This document shows positions 40,120-48,703 of a DNA stretch of 64,000 nucleotides, in pieces. The first letter of the stretch is position 1, and each line of letters starts with the position of its first letter. The stretch is from Sporosarcina sp. ANT_H38 (lineage in GTDB: Bacteria; Bacillota; Bacilli; Bacillales_A; Planococcaceae). The notes under the pieces are model-generated. The model was not told the DNA's origin and did no database searches. It saw only the letters and a list, made by a program, of their open reading frames with translations. The stretch spans positions 1,178,001 to 1,242,000 of the forward strand of contig NZ_VOBC01000001.1 of NCBI RefSeq assembly GCF_008369195.1, in the 5' to 3' direction. The translations under genes and the position numbers were made by a program.

Positions 40120-40878
40120 TTAAAACGCCCCTTCCGTCTGTTTAAAATGGATCAATCTATTGAGGTATTTTAGATAGAAAAACATGCTACCAATTAGGAC
40201 GATGCCATAGACAAAGAGCGGCAATGTGACGAGAATATTGGTATATATCGTATAGTTTGAGATTCGTAAAAGTAGATTTCCAACAATCCAACATACAATC
40301 AGCATAGCGGCGGCAACAGTCGTACGCCGCTTCATCATGCCATATAAGAATAGAATAGAAAATGTGAACAGTGCCGTAATCGAAATCATAAACGCCCGTA
40401 GAAATTGAATATCTTCATACGCTAGGACGATGAAAGCAATTGTAATCGTATTGATTACAATTGAAACGGCACTGAACACTAACATCTTAAATACAATGAT
40501 TTGATAGACATTGTATCTACACGACATCTCAATTTCAAAAGTGTCATTCCGCACTTTATTGACATATGTGTAGACTGAAAAACTAAGAAACAGAATTGGA
40601 GATAGCAGAAAGATAATTCCGTATAAATCCTGTACAGGTAGTTGTTTAGGTTCAGCTAGAATGAACATCAAAACGAATGCAGTAAGCGCCATAAACGTAA
40701 TATACACAAGCTCCAATCGGTCTGAGAACAAATGCCTTAAGCCCACTTGTTGAACCATTGATTTCAAATAAGACAGAAATGACTCCTTCTGTTTTACGCC
40801 GCTAGCGACAATTTGAGCGATTTGCATCTGGATTGCGCGTTCATCAGGCATTGGGATATGAAATTTTTCTTTATTCAT
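40120..40878 (-). CDS. Multi-TM protein, putative anti-sigma factor of the sigma-ABC operon
   Basis: A 252-residue protein with a cytoplasmic N-terminus of about 55 residues and six hydrophobic helices. Its start overlaps the end of the sigma gene by eight bases. No family is recognisable. Its position between the ECF sigma factor and the ATPase, plus the soluble N-terminus (PMPDERAIQMQIAQIVASG) that could hold a sigma factor, suggests an anti-sigma role. It could instead be a third membrane subunit of the transporter. This is inference. Confidence 0.6.
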   Translation of the reverse strand: MNKEKFHIPMPDERAIQMQIAQIVASGVKQKESFLSYLKSMVQQVGLRHLFSDRLELVYITFMALTAFVLMFILAEPKQLPVQDLYGIIFLLSPILFLSFSVYTYVNKVRNDTFEIEMSCRYNVYQIIVFKMLVFSAVSIVINTITIAFIVLAYEDIQFLRAFMISITALFTFSILFLYGMMKRRTTVAAAMLIVCWIVGNLLLRISNYTIYTNILVTLPLFVYGIVLIGSMFFYLKYLNRLIHFKQTEGAF

Positions 40879-41425
40879 TATGAACCTTCTCCATTCCTTT
40901 TCGAATCCGTTTCAAAGCAGCATAGTATTTCGTTTTCACCGTCGACAGGGGAATTGTTTCAATGGATGCGATTTCCTGAAACGTATAGTCCCCGAATAGT
41001 TTGAGGCGGACAACTTGCTGTGAACTGGCATCTAGCTCGTTAACAAGCGCTGTAACTTTTTCAAGGTCTTCTTTGTACTCGAGCGAAACTGTCATATCAT
41101 GCTCATCTTCAAACTCGTAATCTTCGATAGATTGGACGAGGTGGGCGTCTTTATAACTCTTTGATCGGTAATAATCGACGAGCCGATTAGATGCCAGCTT
41201 GTACAACCAAGTCCGAAATGCCGCCTTCTGACTATCGTAATTCTGAATCGACTTCAAGACGTTAATAAATAGTTCCTGCGTGAGATCGAGCGACAACTCC
41301 ATATTGAGCGTTTGCTTGTAAATAAAGCCGTACATTTCTTTGTAATATTTTGAAACAAGTTCATTCGCCGCTGTGTCGCTACCATTTCTCTTTATCCTGT
41401 TAATCCACCGCTTTTCATTTTCCAT
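40871..41425 (-). CDS. ECF sigma factor heading the ABC transporter operon
   Basis: A 184-residue ECF sigma factor. Region 2 reads LSLDLTQELFINVLKSIQNY and FRTWLYKLASNRLVDYYRSK; region 4 is FQEIASIETIPLSTVKTKYY. It is the first gene of a five-gene overlapping operon with an ABC transporter. The start overlaps nothing and has GGTG upstream. An AAC-N17-CGAATA motif lies 46 bases upstream. Confidence 0.9.
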   Translation of the reverse strand: MENEKRWINRIKRNGSDTAANELVSKYYKEMYGFIYKQTLNMELSLDLTQELFINVLKSIQNYDSQKAAFRTWLYKLASNRLVDYYRSKSYKDAHLVQSIEDYEFEDEHDMTVSLEYKEDLEKVTALVNELDASSQQVVRLKLFGDYTFQEIASIETIPLSTVKTKYYAALKRIRKGMEKVHNE

Positions 41426-41470
41426 AGTTCACCACATGCTTCCTCAATGTTCATTATCATTCTATAAGTA

Positions 41471-41498
41471 TATTCGTAAATTTGATGAAGATAGTTTG
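41471..41498 (-). promoter_or_regulatory. Candidate ECF promoter of the sigma-ABC operon
   Basis: On the minus strand AAAC is followed after 17 bases by CGAATA. The AAC and its distance fit ECF promoters, but the -10 is less typical than in the other modules. Confidence 0.4.
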
Positions 41499-41518
41499 GA
41501 TTTGTGTGAATAAATTAA

Positions 41519-41555
41519 AAAAGCACATCACTAATCATAAGTGATGTACTTAAAA
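41519..41555 (-). terminator. Terminator of the HAD phosphatase gene
   Basis: ACATCACTT pairs with AGTGATGT on the minus strand, extended by AAG/CTT, followed by TTTTTT. Confidence 0.8.
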
Positions 41556-41607
41556 TGAAAGATGATAAATAACGGAAAGGTGTTTGAATATCTTGTGAGG
41601 AGTAAAT

Positions 41608-42120
41608 TTATATATAAGAATACAAGTCTTTTAGATTGGTTAATACGTCGATATTTTTCATGTCGAAAGAAGTTTCTACCCCTATGCCAAACCCTCTCAT
41701 CTCCATATTTATAGCTAGTTCTACATCAACGATTGAATCACCAACCATAAATGATTGTTCGATACTTATATTAGGGTACTTCATTATTGCCTTCCTAATC
41801 ATCCCAATTTCAGGTTTTATACAATCACAGCCTTCATTCCTTCTATGAGGACAATGAAATACATCCAGGACTTCGATCTTATGACACGATAATTCATATA
41901 GCATCTTTGCAGTAATGTCATTGTACTGCTCTACGGTTATAAATCCTTCGTTAATTAGGTATTGGTTCGTGATGATAATTATTTCATTTCCTTTTTGATT
42001 AACTCTCTTTAGCGTCTGAATTGAATCGGCTAGAAATACAGGGTTCTTTATATCTGTCCACTTATGGTCAGGATAGTCTTCAATGATGGTCCCATCCCTA
42101 TCGAAAAATGCAACCTTCAA
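41608..42120 (-). CDS. HAD phosphatase, GmhB/HisB-N type
   Basis: A TTG start behind AAGGAGGG gives 170 residues. Motif I is FFDRDGTI (nucleophile and acid Asp), motif II is IITNQ, and motif III/IV is the Lys of CIKPE and GDSIVDVELA. The zinc-binding loop C-P-H-R-R-N-E-G-C-D-C is typical of heptose-1,7-bisphosphate and histidinol-phosphate phosphatases. The true substrate is probably a small phosphorylated sugar; no heptose pathway genes lie nearby. Confidence 0.85.
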   Translation of the reverse strand: MKVAFFDRDGTIIEDYPDHKWTDIKNPVFLADSIQTLKRVNQKGNEIIIITNQYLINEGFITVEQYNDITAKMLYELSCHKIEVLDVFHCPHRRNEGCDCIKPEIGMIRKAIMKYPNISIEQSFMVGDSIVDVELAINMEMRGFGIGVETSFDMKNIDVLTNLKDLYSYI

Positions 42121-42225
42121 TTAAATCCCTCCTTACTTCTTCATATCGTCGAAAGAGGCGTCATGAAAGAGTATTTCTTGCTGCCAATTCATACACCCAA
42201 CTGACCTGTATATCTCAACTATCTA

Positions 42226-42660
42226 TTATAAATCCTTTTTAAAAACATAACTCACTTTGTCATACTCCATTTTCTCTTCATAAAACCGATGTGCTTCTGT
42301 TCGTTGTAAGCCTGATGACAGCGCGACACTTTCATAGCCGTTTCCTTTTGCCCATTTATGGACATAGGTAAGTAACTTCTCCCCGTATCCGCTAGACCGT
42401 TTCGTGGTATCGGTCACCAAGTCACAAATCCAGATGAATCTACCATAATAAAGTGTGATCATTGGCTTAAAACCGATTACTGCAAGGATTTCTCCTTCAC
42501 TTTGTAAAGCGAACAGTTGGTAACGATCTTTTTCTTGTGCTTCACAGACTAATTCCAAGTATGTAACTTCATCCAAATGTGTCCGTAACTGCTTCATAAT
42601 CGGATACGCTTTAACAATTTCATCATGAGTTTGAAGCTCCTTAATCGTTAATTCATTCAT
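42226..42660 (-). CDS. GNAT family N-acetyltransferase (copy A of a paralogous pair)
   Basis: A 144-residue GNAT protein. The acetyl-CoA loop is TKRSSGYGEKLL, and the last part SSGLQRTEAHRFYEEKMEYD is typical of Firmicute GNATs. It is about 70% identical by eye to the gene at 63,481, with matching length. GTG 42663 and ATG 42660 are both possible starts; I choose the ATG. Substrate unknown. Confidence 0.85.
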   Translation of the reverse strand: MNELTIKELQTHDEIVKAYPIMKQLRTHLDEVTYLELVCEAQEKDRYQLFALQSEGEILAVIGFKPMITLYYGRFIWICDLVTDTTKRSSGYGEKLLTYVHKWAKGNGYESVALSSGLQRTEAHRFYEEKMEYDKVSYVFKKDL

Positions 42661-42905
42661 CACTACAACCCCTTTTTCATAAATATACCATATACGTTCT
42701 TCCCGGTATGATTAAATTGTTTTCCGAGCTTATTCAAGATTACCCCTATACAGAAGCTTACCCGAATCAAACACTTGAAAGATGAACCCTTCAAACGTAT
42801 AATAGGAATAAGATTAGAATACAATAAAAATACCGCTTGGTGCGTTAACACCAAACGGCCAATGTAATAAGCAGGTTCCCTTCAAGGGGATTGGCATCAG
42901 GTATG

Positions 42906-42952
42906 AAATAATCCATCCTAAATTGAGCCGTCAACTCAAGGATGGGTTATTT
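42906..42952 (-). terminator. Terminator of the holin-like toxin mRNA
   Basis: AAATAACCCATCC pairs with GGATGGATTATTT (one G-T pair), extended by TTGAG/CTCAA. The stop codon of the toxin lies inside the first arm, as is usual for these toxins. Confidence 0.8.
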
Positions 42953-43033
42953 TTGTTTTTGGTTAAATGAAAGTATCGCAACAATTAATGCTCCAAATGT
43001 AAATGTTAGCATTAATCCCTCGAATACTGTCAT
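42947..43033 (-). CDS. Holin-like type I toxin (TxpA/BsrG-like)
   Basis: A 28-residue peptide starting MTVFEGLMLTFTFGALIVAI and ending SFNQKQK, with GGAAGGGGGG about 8 bases before the ATG. The M-[ST]-V-[FY]-[EQ]-x-L-x-L-M/T opening, one membrane helix and a K/N/Q-rich tail are the hallmarks of the putative holin-like toxin family. Members insert in the membrane and are silenced by an antisense RNA overlapping the 3' end of the mRNA. The stop codon sits in the terminator. An antitoxin RNA would be read from the plus strand around 42,800-42,960, but I cannot place its promoter with confidence. Confidence 0.85.
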   Translation of the reverse strand: MTVFEGLMLTFTFGALIVAILSFNQKQK

Positions 43034-43293
43034 TGGCGTCACCCCCCTTCCAAATGGGAATGAGCCAACCACCCTTGAGTCACCTATTCTATTACTCTTC
43101 TATTATACCATACATACGTTCCATAAAACCTTATTTAAAGCATATAATTGTTCGGAATTATGACAACAACTAACCCCGAAATCTTACTTTACACTATTAC
43201 AGCGTAATCCATTTGTGCCCATATCGTCATCTTTATGTAAGTAAAGAGGTATCTCGAAAGATGCCCCAAATTTAAATCTAAAAGCCTAAATAC

Positions 43294-43452
43294 TTATCTA
43301 TCTCTGCAAAACTTACAAACTTTAATAATCTCTTTCGCTTCATTTCTATGAACGTACAATAACTTAATTCTATTTCGATCACATAACGGGCAGCCTCCTC
43401 TTCCTTTTGAAGGGAGCTTTTTTAATGCTTTTCCTCGTTTACTTTTCGCCAA
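43294..43452 (-). CDS. Small basic zinc-ribbon protein (52 aa)
   Basis: A TTG start at 43452 is placed by GGGGGTGG six to seven bases upstream. The peptide begins MAKSKRGKALKKLPSKGRGG and has two knuckles, C-P-L-C at residues 21-24 and C-K-F-C at 46-49. The basic N-terminus and four-cysteine ribbon resemble small ribosome-associated or nucleic-acid-binding proteins. I do not recognise the family. It is downstream of a HAD gene on the same strand, 108 bases away. Confidence 0.65.
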   Translation of the reverse strand: MAKSKRGKALKKLPSKGRGGCPLCDRNRIKLLYVHRNEAKEIIKVCKFCRDR

Positions 43453-43560
43453 GACCATCCACCCCCAGTGTGAAAATTCATCTTTCTCTTTATCTAATGA
43501 TGATCTGGGGAGATCATATGGGTAATTTAATAATTTATTTATGAAAAACTTTTTTCACAA

Positions 43561-44271
43561 TTAACTACCACGATTAGGAAGTTCGTTAATTGCCATAGTC
43601 CGTTCTTTATTGACGATAAGTTCTTTAAGTAGAGGTACTTCCATTAAATCATGCACGATGAAATCTTCTTCTACGTTCTCCCATTCTGAAGTCTTTTTCC
43701 AAGCCGCTAACATCCCTACATCTTTAGATGCTTTCACATCATTTTCAGGATGATCTCCGACAAAAATACATTCATTTGGAGTAATATTAAGTTGTTCTAA
43801 CGCTTTCTTAAATAGTAGAGGGTCCGGTTTTTTTATTCCTTCCTTTTCAGATATTAATATCGTTTCAAAGTAGTGTTCAATACCAAGCGCCATGATATTA
43901 TCCATCTGGAACTGTCCTTTTCCATTACTAATAATCCCTAAGACAATCGATTGATTTGTAAGAGAAGTTAGCATTTGAATGAGGTTAGGAAATGGAACGC
44001 AATATCCTTTAAATTGATGCACATAATCTTGAAGCAATTGTTCCCAGCTTACTCCCGTTATATTAAATTCTGCAACCATTTGCTGATACACCTTGTCTTT
44101 CCAAATATATCCCCGGCAATCTAACTCGATAAACTTAGAAACATACTGCTCTTTTAGGATATGTCCTACCGATTTATTTAATCGTTCGTGCTGCGATTTA
44201 ATGAACCTTTCTAAAGATACCTCTCGATCTAACAAATTTCCATCCAAGTCAAATAGTACCGCTTTAATCAT
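43561..44271 (-). CDS. HAD family hydrolase
   Basis: A 236-residue HAD enzyme with an alpha-helical C1 cap. Motif I is LFDLDGNLLD, motif II is ISNGKG, motif III is the Lys in GIKKPDPLLF, and motif IV is GDHPENDVKA. The pattern is that of phosphoglycolate phosphatase-like or YsaA-like enzymes. Asn in DGNLLD replaces the usual Thr after motif I. Substrate unknown. Bases 44,272-44,589 hold only the spacer and the promoter region of the next gene. Confidence 0.85.
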   Translation of the reverse strand: MIKAVLFDLDGNLLDREVSLERFIKSQHERLNKSVGHILKEQYVSKFIELDCRGYIWKDKVYQQMVAEFNITGVSWEQLLQDYVHQFKGYCVPFPNLIQMLTSLTNQSIVLGIISNGKGQFQMDNIMALGIEHYFETILISEKEGIKKPDPLLFKKALEQLNITPNECIFVGDHPENDVKASKDVGMLAAWKKTSEWENVEEDFIVHDLMEVPLLKELIVNKERTMAINELPNRGS

Positions 44272-44589
44272 TTTTTACTCCACAACTCCCTTATAGTTCG
44301 CTGCATAAATTCTGGTACCATTCCTCAGTCTAATTATACGGTAATTGAATGTTCTGTGTTCATTGTACAAATTCACTATAAACCTTCAATTGCAAAAAGC
44401 TTTAGCTAATGTGATCAATTACTAAAATAGTTCGAGTATCTAAAGCAATTTATTCAGAAAAAATCACCTGGTAAAATAAAATACGAATTTTTTCACTTTT
44501 AACGAAAAGGGTTATTTCACACACTACCAATAATATCCCCCGTCCCTTTTGAATATCATATAAGAGATGAATAGTAAGGAGAGAACTAT

Positions 44590-45861
44590 ATGCAAATTCA
44601 TGTGGTACATCCGGGGGAGACATTGTGGTTGATTGCACAACGTTACGGCGTCACGGTGAACCAAGTCGTGACAGCTAACCAGTTAGAAAGTCCAAATAAA
44701 CTAGTAAGCGGATTGGCGCTTGTCATTCCTACAAAGCCTGAGTTACATACTGTCCAAGCTGGTGAAAATTTATGGGAAATCGCTCATCGTTATGGAATTA
44801 CCGTTCAGGAAATCATCAGTACGAATCAAATTCAAAATCCGAATTTAATCTTTCCAGGCACAAAACTAACCATTCCCGTCCGTAAACCAGTTATTGATGT
44901 GAATGCCTACACAATCAATACAGGAGAAACAGGTGCTAGGGAAATTCAAGAAGTTGGCCAGTATTTAACCTATTGGATGCCTTTTGCCTATACGATTCGT
45001 GAAGATGGTGGACTAAACGCCATTGATGATACTGCTATGCTTCAATCTGCCGCTTCTGAGAGAGTCGTTCCAGTGTTAGCCATTACAAATTTCAGTGCCA
45101 CGGCTGCTGGGTCGGAACTTGCACATACAATACTTGCAAGTCCTGATCTCCAGGATGTTTTATTAACCAATATTATAAAAATTATGAAAGAAAAAGGGTA
45201 TCAAGGTTTAAACGTCGATTTTGAAAATGTGTTCCCAGCCGACCGTGAATTATATAACCAATTTCTGCAGCGGGCGGTAGACCGCTTGCATCCGGAAGGT
45301 TATTCCGTCTCAACAGCACTTGCTCCAAAGACTAGCGATGAGCAAAAAGGGTTGTTATATGAGGCACATGATTATGCGGCACATGGAAGAATCGTTGATT
45401 TCCTCGTGTTGATGACCTATGAATGGGGTTATCGATTAGGTCCACCACAAGCAATTTCACCGCTGAATGAAATAAAAAAGGTATTAGATTACGCCGTTAC
45501 CGTCATCCCAAGAAACAAAATCTTATTTGGTTTTCAAATCTATGCGCGCGACTGGCTCCTTCCTCACGTACAAGGACAGGAAGCGGAAACATTCAGCCAG
45601 CAGGAAGCAATCCGCCGGGCTATTCAATACGGTGCGGCCATTCAATATGACCCAATTGCGCAGTCTCCATACTATCGATACACCGATACACAGGGGCGTA
45701 ACCATGAAGTATGGTTCGAAGATGCCCGTAGTGCACAGGCTAAGTTTGATGTGGTAAAAGACTATAATTTACGCGGAATCAGTTACTGGGTTCTGGGTTA
45801 CCCTTTCCCTCAAAATTGGTTGTTGCTTGAAGATAACTTTACAATCCGTAAAAGACGCTAG
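44590..45861 (+). CDS. LysM-GH18 cortex-lytic-type glucosaminidase (YaaH/SleL-like)
   Basis: A 423-residue protein with two LysM domains: HVVHPGETLWLIAQRYGVTV (3-22 onward) and HTVQAGENLWEIAHRYGITV (about 53-72). They are followed by a glycoside hydrolase 18 barrel with GLNVDFENVFP, where Glu is the catalytic acid of D-x-x-D-x-E-like motif IV. This is the architecture of spore YaaH/SleL, N-acetylglucosaminidases that act on cortex fragments during germination. There is no signal peptide, as in YaaH. It suggests a spore former. GGAGAG lies in front of the ATG. Confidence 0.9.
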   Translation: MQIHVVHPGETLWLIAQRYGVTVNQVVTANQLESPNKLVSGLALVIPTKPELHTVQAGENLWEIAHRYGITVQEIISTNQIQNPNLIFPGTKLTIPVRKPVIDVNAYTINTGETGAREIQEVGQYLTYWMPFAYTIREDGGLNAIDDTAMLQSAASERVVPVLAITNFSATAAGSELAHTILASPDLQDVLLTNIIKIMKEKGYQGLNVDFENVFPADRELYNQFLQRAVDRLHPEGYSVSTALAPKTSDEQKGLLYEAHDYAAHGRIVDFLVLMTYEWGYRLGPPQAISPLNEIKKVLDYAVTVIPRNKILFGFQIYARDWLLPHVQGQEAETFSQQEAIRRAIQYGAAIQYDPIAQSPYYRYTDTQGRNHEVWFEDARSAQAKFDVVKDYNLRGISYWVLGYPFPQNWLLLEDNFTIRKRR

Positions 45862-45975
45862 AATTGCACTATATTTTGTTCCATATTTCATTTAAGATGC
45901 GACTAATAACCTTAACAACAAAGAGTCGTTGAACATAGTATAGGATTACCTGATACTTGGAATGGAGGTACTCTT

Positions 45976-46371
45976 ATGCACTACTATCCTTATCCACAGT
46001 GGGTTTATCCTTATTCTGACCCTCGGTGGCTGTTCAACAATAATTTACAACCACAGACCGTTTTAAGTCCACCAAATCCTTTTCCATCTATTAATACGCA
46101 GGTATTGAATACTTCGGCACATAGCTTTCAAGAACTATTGAAACAGGCTGATTTATTAGCAGGCAAGATTGTTAACTCAAAAGAATTTGCACATGATCTA
46201 ATGGAAGCGGCACAACTATCAAATACAAAAAAGGTAGATGAATTAATACTATCAACGGGGATTACATTAAAAATTAAAACGTATTTTAGTCCCACCGGAA
46301 TTCGTATTGAATTAACCAACGCTGGAAATGAAGGTAGTTGTTGTAATTTATTAATGACACTAAAATGGTAA
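45976..46371 (+). CDS. Conserved-type protein of unknown function, tyrosine/proline-rich N-terminus
   Basis: A 131-residue protein behind TGGAGG. The first 45 residues are Tyr/Pro/Trp/Asn-rich (MHYYPYPQWVYPYSDPRWLF), then a helix (SFQELLKQADLLAGKIVNS) and a beta region with GITLKIKTYFSPTGIRIEL. The N-terminus resembles spore-coat-type low-complexity sequence, and the gene follows a YaaH-like enzyme, so a spore surface role is possible. I do not recognise the family. Confidence 0.65.
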   Translation: MHYYPYPQWVYPYSDPRWLFNNNLQPQTVLSPPNPFPSINTQVLNTSAHSFQELLKQADLLAGKIVNSKEFAHDLMEAAQLSNTKKVDELILSTGITLKIKTYFSPTGIRIELTNAGNEGSCCNLLMTLKW

Positions 46372-46467
46372 GGCTAAGGGGTTTTTTTTAGAGCTAAATT
46401 CAAGCGGAATTAGAATGATTAGTATAAAAACAGCCCCATCAATCCGCATACAGTTGGTTACCTATAA

Positions 46468-46520
46468 GACTAAATAACCCACCCCAACGAGCAGTACACT
46501 CAGGGATGGGTTATTTAGTC
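46468..46520. terminator. Long inverted repeat, possible bidirectional terminator
   Basis: GACTAAATAACCCA and CCC (46468-46485) pair with GGGATGGGTTATTTAGTC (46503-46520) with one mismatch. The core GGATGGGTTATTT is also found in the holin-toxin terminator at 42,940. Neither side has a long T run. Confidence 0.55.
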
Positions 46521-46672
46521 TGGCCTTTTTCAAACACAAGGAGTTGCGGTTACCCATCGACAACCGCAATTGGAGAAAGTTTTTAAATGCGAATGGTGGA
46601 CGGTCAGCGTGTATTGGGTCGATGTGCAAAGGGAATATACGACGTAACAATTGCTCGTACGCCCAGAACTTT

Positions 46673-46858
46673 CTATGTCTTCATTGTATGGATTACTGTA
46701 ATTTTTGTGTGAGAATTTATGATAGTCACGAGTTTCGCACGCGACATTAATGGAACGACATAATTCCTAGTATACCCAACCTTCTCCATCGGCTTTTCAA
46801 TGGCATCTATTATATGTACTGATTTTCCACCCCTGGTCCGTATTGTTGTAGCAAACAA
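46673..46858 (-). CDS. Uncertain small ORF (61 aa)
   Basis: A TTG start with GGGAGG about four bases upstream gives a 61-residue peptide with KSVHIIDAIEKPMEKVGYTR and RAKLVTIINSHTKITVIHTM. It has coding-like composition, and just upstream on the same strand another short frame reads LLEKIMDASTHEQDEETLII before a stop. The two may be pieces of one decayed gene. No family recognised. The rest of 46,372-47,020 shows only the inverted repeat listed above. Confidence 0.3.
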   Translation of the reverse strand: MFATTIRTRGGKSVHIIDAIEKPMEKVGYTRNYVVPLMSRAKLVTIINSHTKITVIHTMKT

Positions 46859-46990
46859 TAACCCTCCCGAATTTTTAGCGTGCGATAATAATCAATGTCT
46901 CTTCGTCTTGTTCATGCGTTGAAGCATCCATGATTTTCTCCAAAAGAGAAAGCTGTTTCCCGGCACTGATTACAAAGTACTCCAATCAAT

Positions 46991-47030
46991 AGAAAAAACG
47001 AAATGATAGAATGTCTCCTATCATTTCGTT
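46991..47030 (-). terminator. Terminator of the EcsC-DUF4097 unit
   Basis: AACGAAATGATAG pairs with CTATCATTTCGTT around an 8-base loop; six T follow on the minus strand. It overlaps the end of the DUF4097 gene. Confidence 0.9.
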
Positions 47031-47821
47031 ATCGTTATTCTCCCATTATCCGTTCTTAATTTAATCAAATTCTGACCGTTGCCGAATTTCGTATGTTTGT
47101 TTTCATGTCCAAAAACATCGATTCTTCCGTTGTCCGTTTTCACATCAATTGTAGCATTCGTCGGTTCTTTTTCAGTTTGAATCTCAATTTTACCGTTATC
47201 TGTCGTTAATTCAATTGGTCGATCTAAATTGTTTGTTACAACAGAAATCTTCCCGTTGTCTGTTCTTCCAATAATCGTACCATCAACCTGAGTTAGTATA
47301 ATTGCTCCGTTATCAGTTTTAATATCGACAGCTGTAGCATCAATCGTATTTAACTCAATCGTGCCATTGTCTGTCTCCAGAGCTAGCTCTTTCGTTTGGA
47401 TATTCTCCACTTTAATCCGCCCGTTATCACTTTCCGCTTGGATCATTTCATACTGTTTTTCAGGCACTTTCACGATTAATTTTAAATCTAATGAGGAAAA
47501 ACCAAAATTAATGAAACTTCGCCGCTTTTCTTTGAACTGAATGGATAGTGTATTTTCTTTTACATCAGCCTTAAAAATGAGTTTCGAACTCTTCTTAGTC
47601 TTTCCTGAATACGCCACTGTCGTTACCGAATCTTTAGTGGGCAAAATTTCCACCGCCGAATTGGTTGTCAATATTTCAATATTCGTAAATGATTGATCCT
47701 CAATAACTTTTTCCTTAGCGTTATTGTCAAAGTGATCCCCCGTATTGAACATCAATGTAATTCCACCAACAACAAGCAATACCAATGCTACGATAATGAA
47801 CACTATATTTCTAATAAACAT
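47021..47821 (-). CDS. DUF4097 family beta-repeat protein
   Basis: A 266-residue protein with an N-terminal membrane helix (5-27) and an extracytoplasmic domain of repeated beta-strand units. The motif [TS]-D-N-G-x-I recurs at least seven times, spaced about 18-20 residues (SDNGRI, TDNGTI, TDNGAI, TDNGKI, TDNGRI). This is the DUF4097 right-handed beta-helix-like pattern. Related proteins are linked to LiaG-like envelope-stress operons. It is co-transcribed with the EcsC gene, six bases upstream. Confidence 0.85.
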   Translation of the reverse strand: MFIRNIVFIIVALVLLVVGGITLMFNTGDHFDNNAKEKVIEDQSFTNIEILTTNSAVEILPTKDSVTTVAYSGKTKKSSKLIFKADVKENTLSIQFKEKRRSFINFGFSSLDLKLIVKVPEKQYEMIQAESDNGRIKVENIQTKELALETDNGTIELNTIDATAVDIKTDNGAIILTQVDGTIIGRTDNGKISVVTNNLDRPIELTTDNGKIEIQTEKEPTNATIDVKTDNGRIDVFGHENKHTKFGNGQNLIKLRTDNGRITITK

Positions 47822-47827
47822 TTCGTG

Positions 47828-48580
47828 TCAAACCTCCTTATTTATGATTTCAAGCTTTTGTGTATCCGAAGTTCTTTGCATTAAACGAAGCCGATATGAA
47901 TTCATCGCCGCTTCCCCAAGTTGGTCGAGTAGATTATAGTTGGCAAACGCGCCGACAATCGCGCCGAAGCCAGGAATTAATTGAAACATTTTCACCAAAT
48001 CAATGTAGTCCCGGTATTCTTGCTGAAAGTCCCTCCAATCCATATCAGCAATCAAAAGTTTCTCCTCTTCCCAATTTCCGATGATAGACAATGTCTCTTT
48101 CCTTGTTTCCTCACTTGAAAAGGCAAGCTGGAAAACATGTAAAATGAACAAACGCTCTTCGTATTCATCTGTATCAAATCCATAAACCGCAGCCGCTTCA
48201 AACAAAAACTTCATTTTAATGGATAATAGTAGCGGAAAGTCGACAAGGCCCAGCATAATGCCCCCTGCTCCTGTTCCCGCGCCCTCAATGACAGCAGTTT
48301 TACGGAATGAAGAAAGCTTTTCCTTAAATAACTCATCTCGCTCATATAAACTTAGTACGGTTGATTGCCCTTTTTTCGTCGTGATATTTGAGCCGACTAA
48401 AGTTGCTTTTACCATGTTTTTTATGCTCTCTGTCATCACTTTATGAAACTTTTCCGGAATAAGACCATTCACTTTCGTTTGCGCTTTTTTTGACGTACGG
48501 CTAATTAGGCCAGATCGTTTTGTCATTTTTCGTTTCCAAAAATGCAACTCCTCTTGTACTCTTCTCGTATAATCAACCAT
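47828..48580 (-). CDS. EcsC family protein
   Basis: A 250-residue protein matching the EcsC family by its glycine-rich hydrophobic segment GAGTGAGGIMLGLVDFPLLL, the YGFDTDEYEERLFIL stretch and the end segment LIPGFGAIVGAFANYNLLDQ. EcsC proteins are peripheral or membrane-associated; their function is unclear apart from genetic links to the EcsAB transporter. It lies upstream of and next to the DUF4097 gene. Confidence 0.88.
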   Translation of the reverse strand: MVDYTRRVQEELHFWKRKMTKRSGLISRTSKKAQTKVNGLIPEKFHKVMTESIKNMVKATLVGSNITTKKGQSTVLSLYERDELFKEKLSSFRKTAVIEGAGTGAGGIMLGLVDFPLLLSIKMKFLFEAAAVYGFDTDEYEERLFILHVFQLAFSSEETRKETLSIIGNWEEEKLLIADMDWRDFQQEYRDYIDLVKMFQLIPGFGAIVGAFANYNLLDQLGEAAMNSYRLRLMQRTSDTQKLEIINKEV

Positions 48581-48703
48581 ATTTCTGTGCCCTTCTCTCT
48601 TTTTCCATCAATTCCCTGCTTACAATTTAGTATATCTTTATTGTAGTTTCATTCAAATAGACCTGAGATGTGATTTCAACTCAGACTTAAGACTTAGCGA
48701 AAT

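Noticed and set aside
47021..47821. Regular repeats in the DUF4097 gene as a DNA repeat array
   Set aside because: Repetition is at protein level (T-D-N-G units) with diverged codons; it is the fold of the protein.
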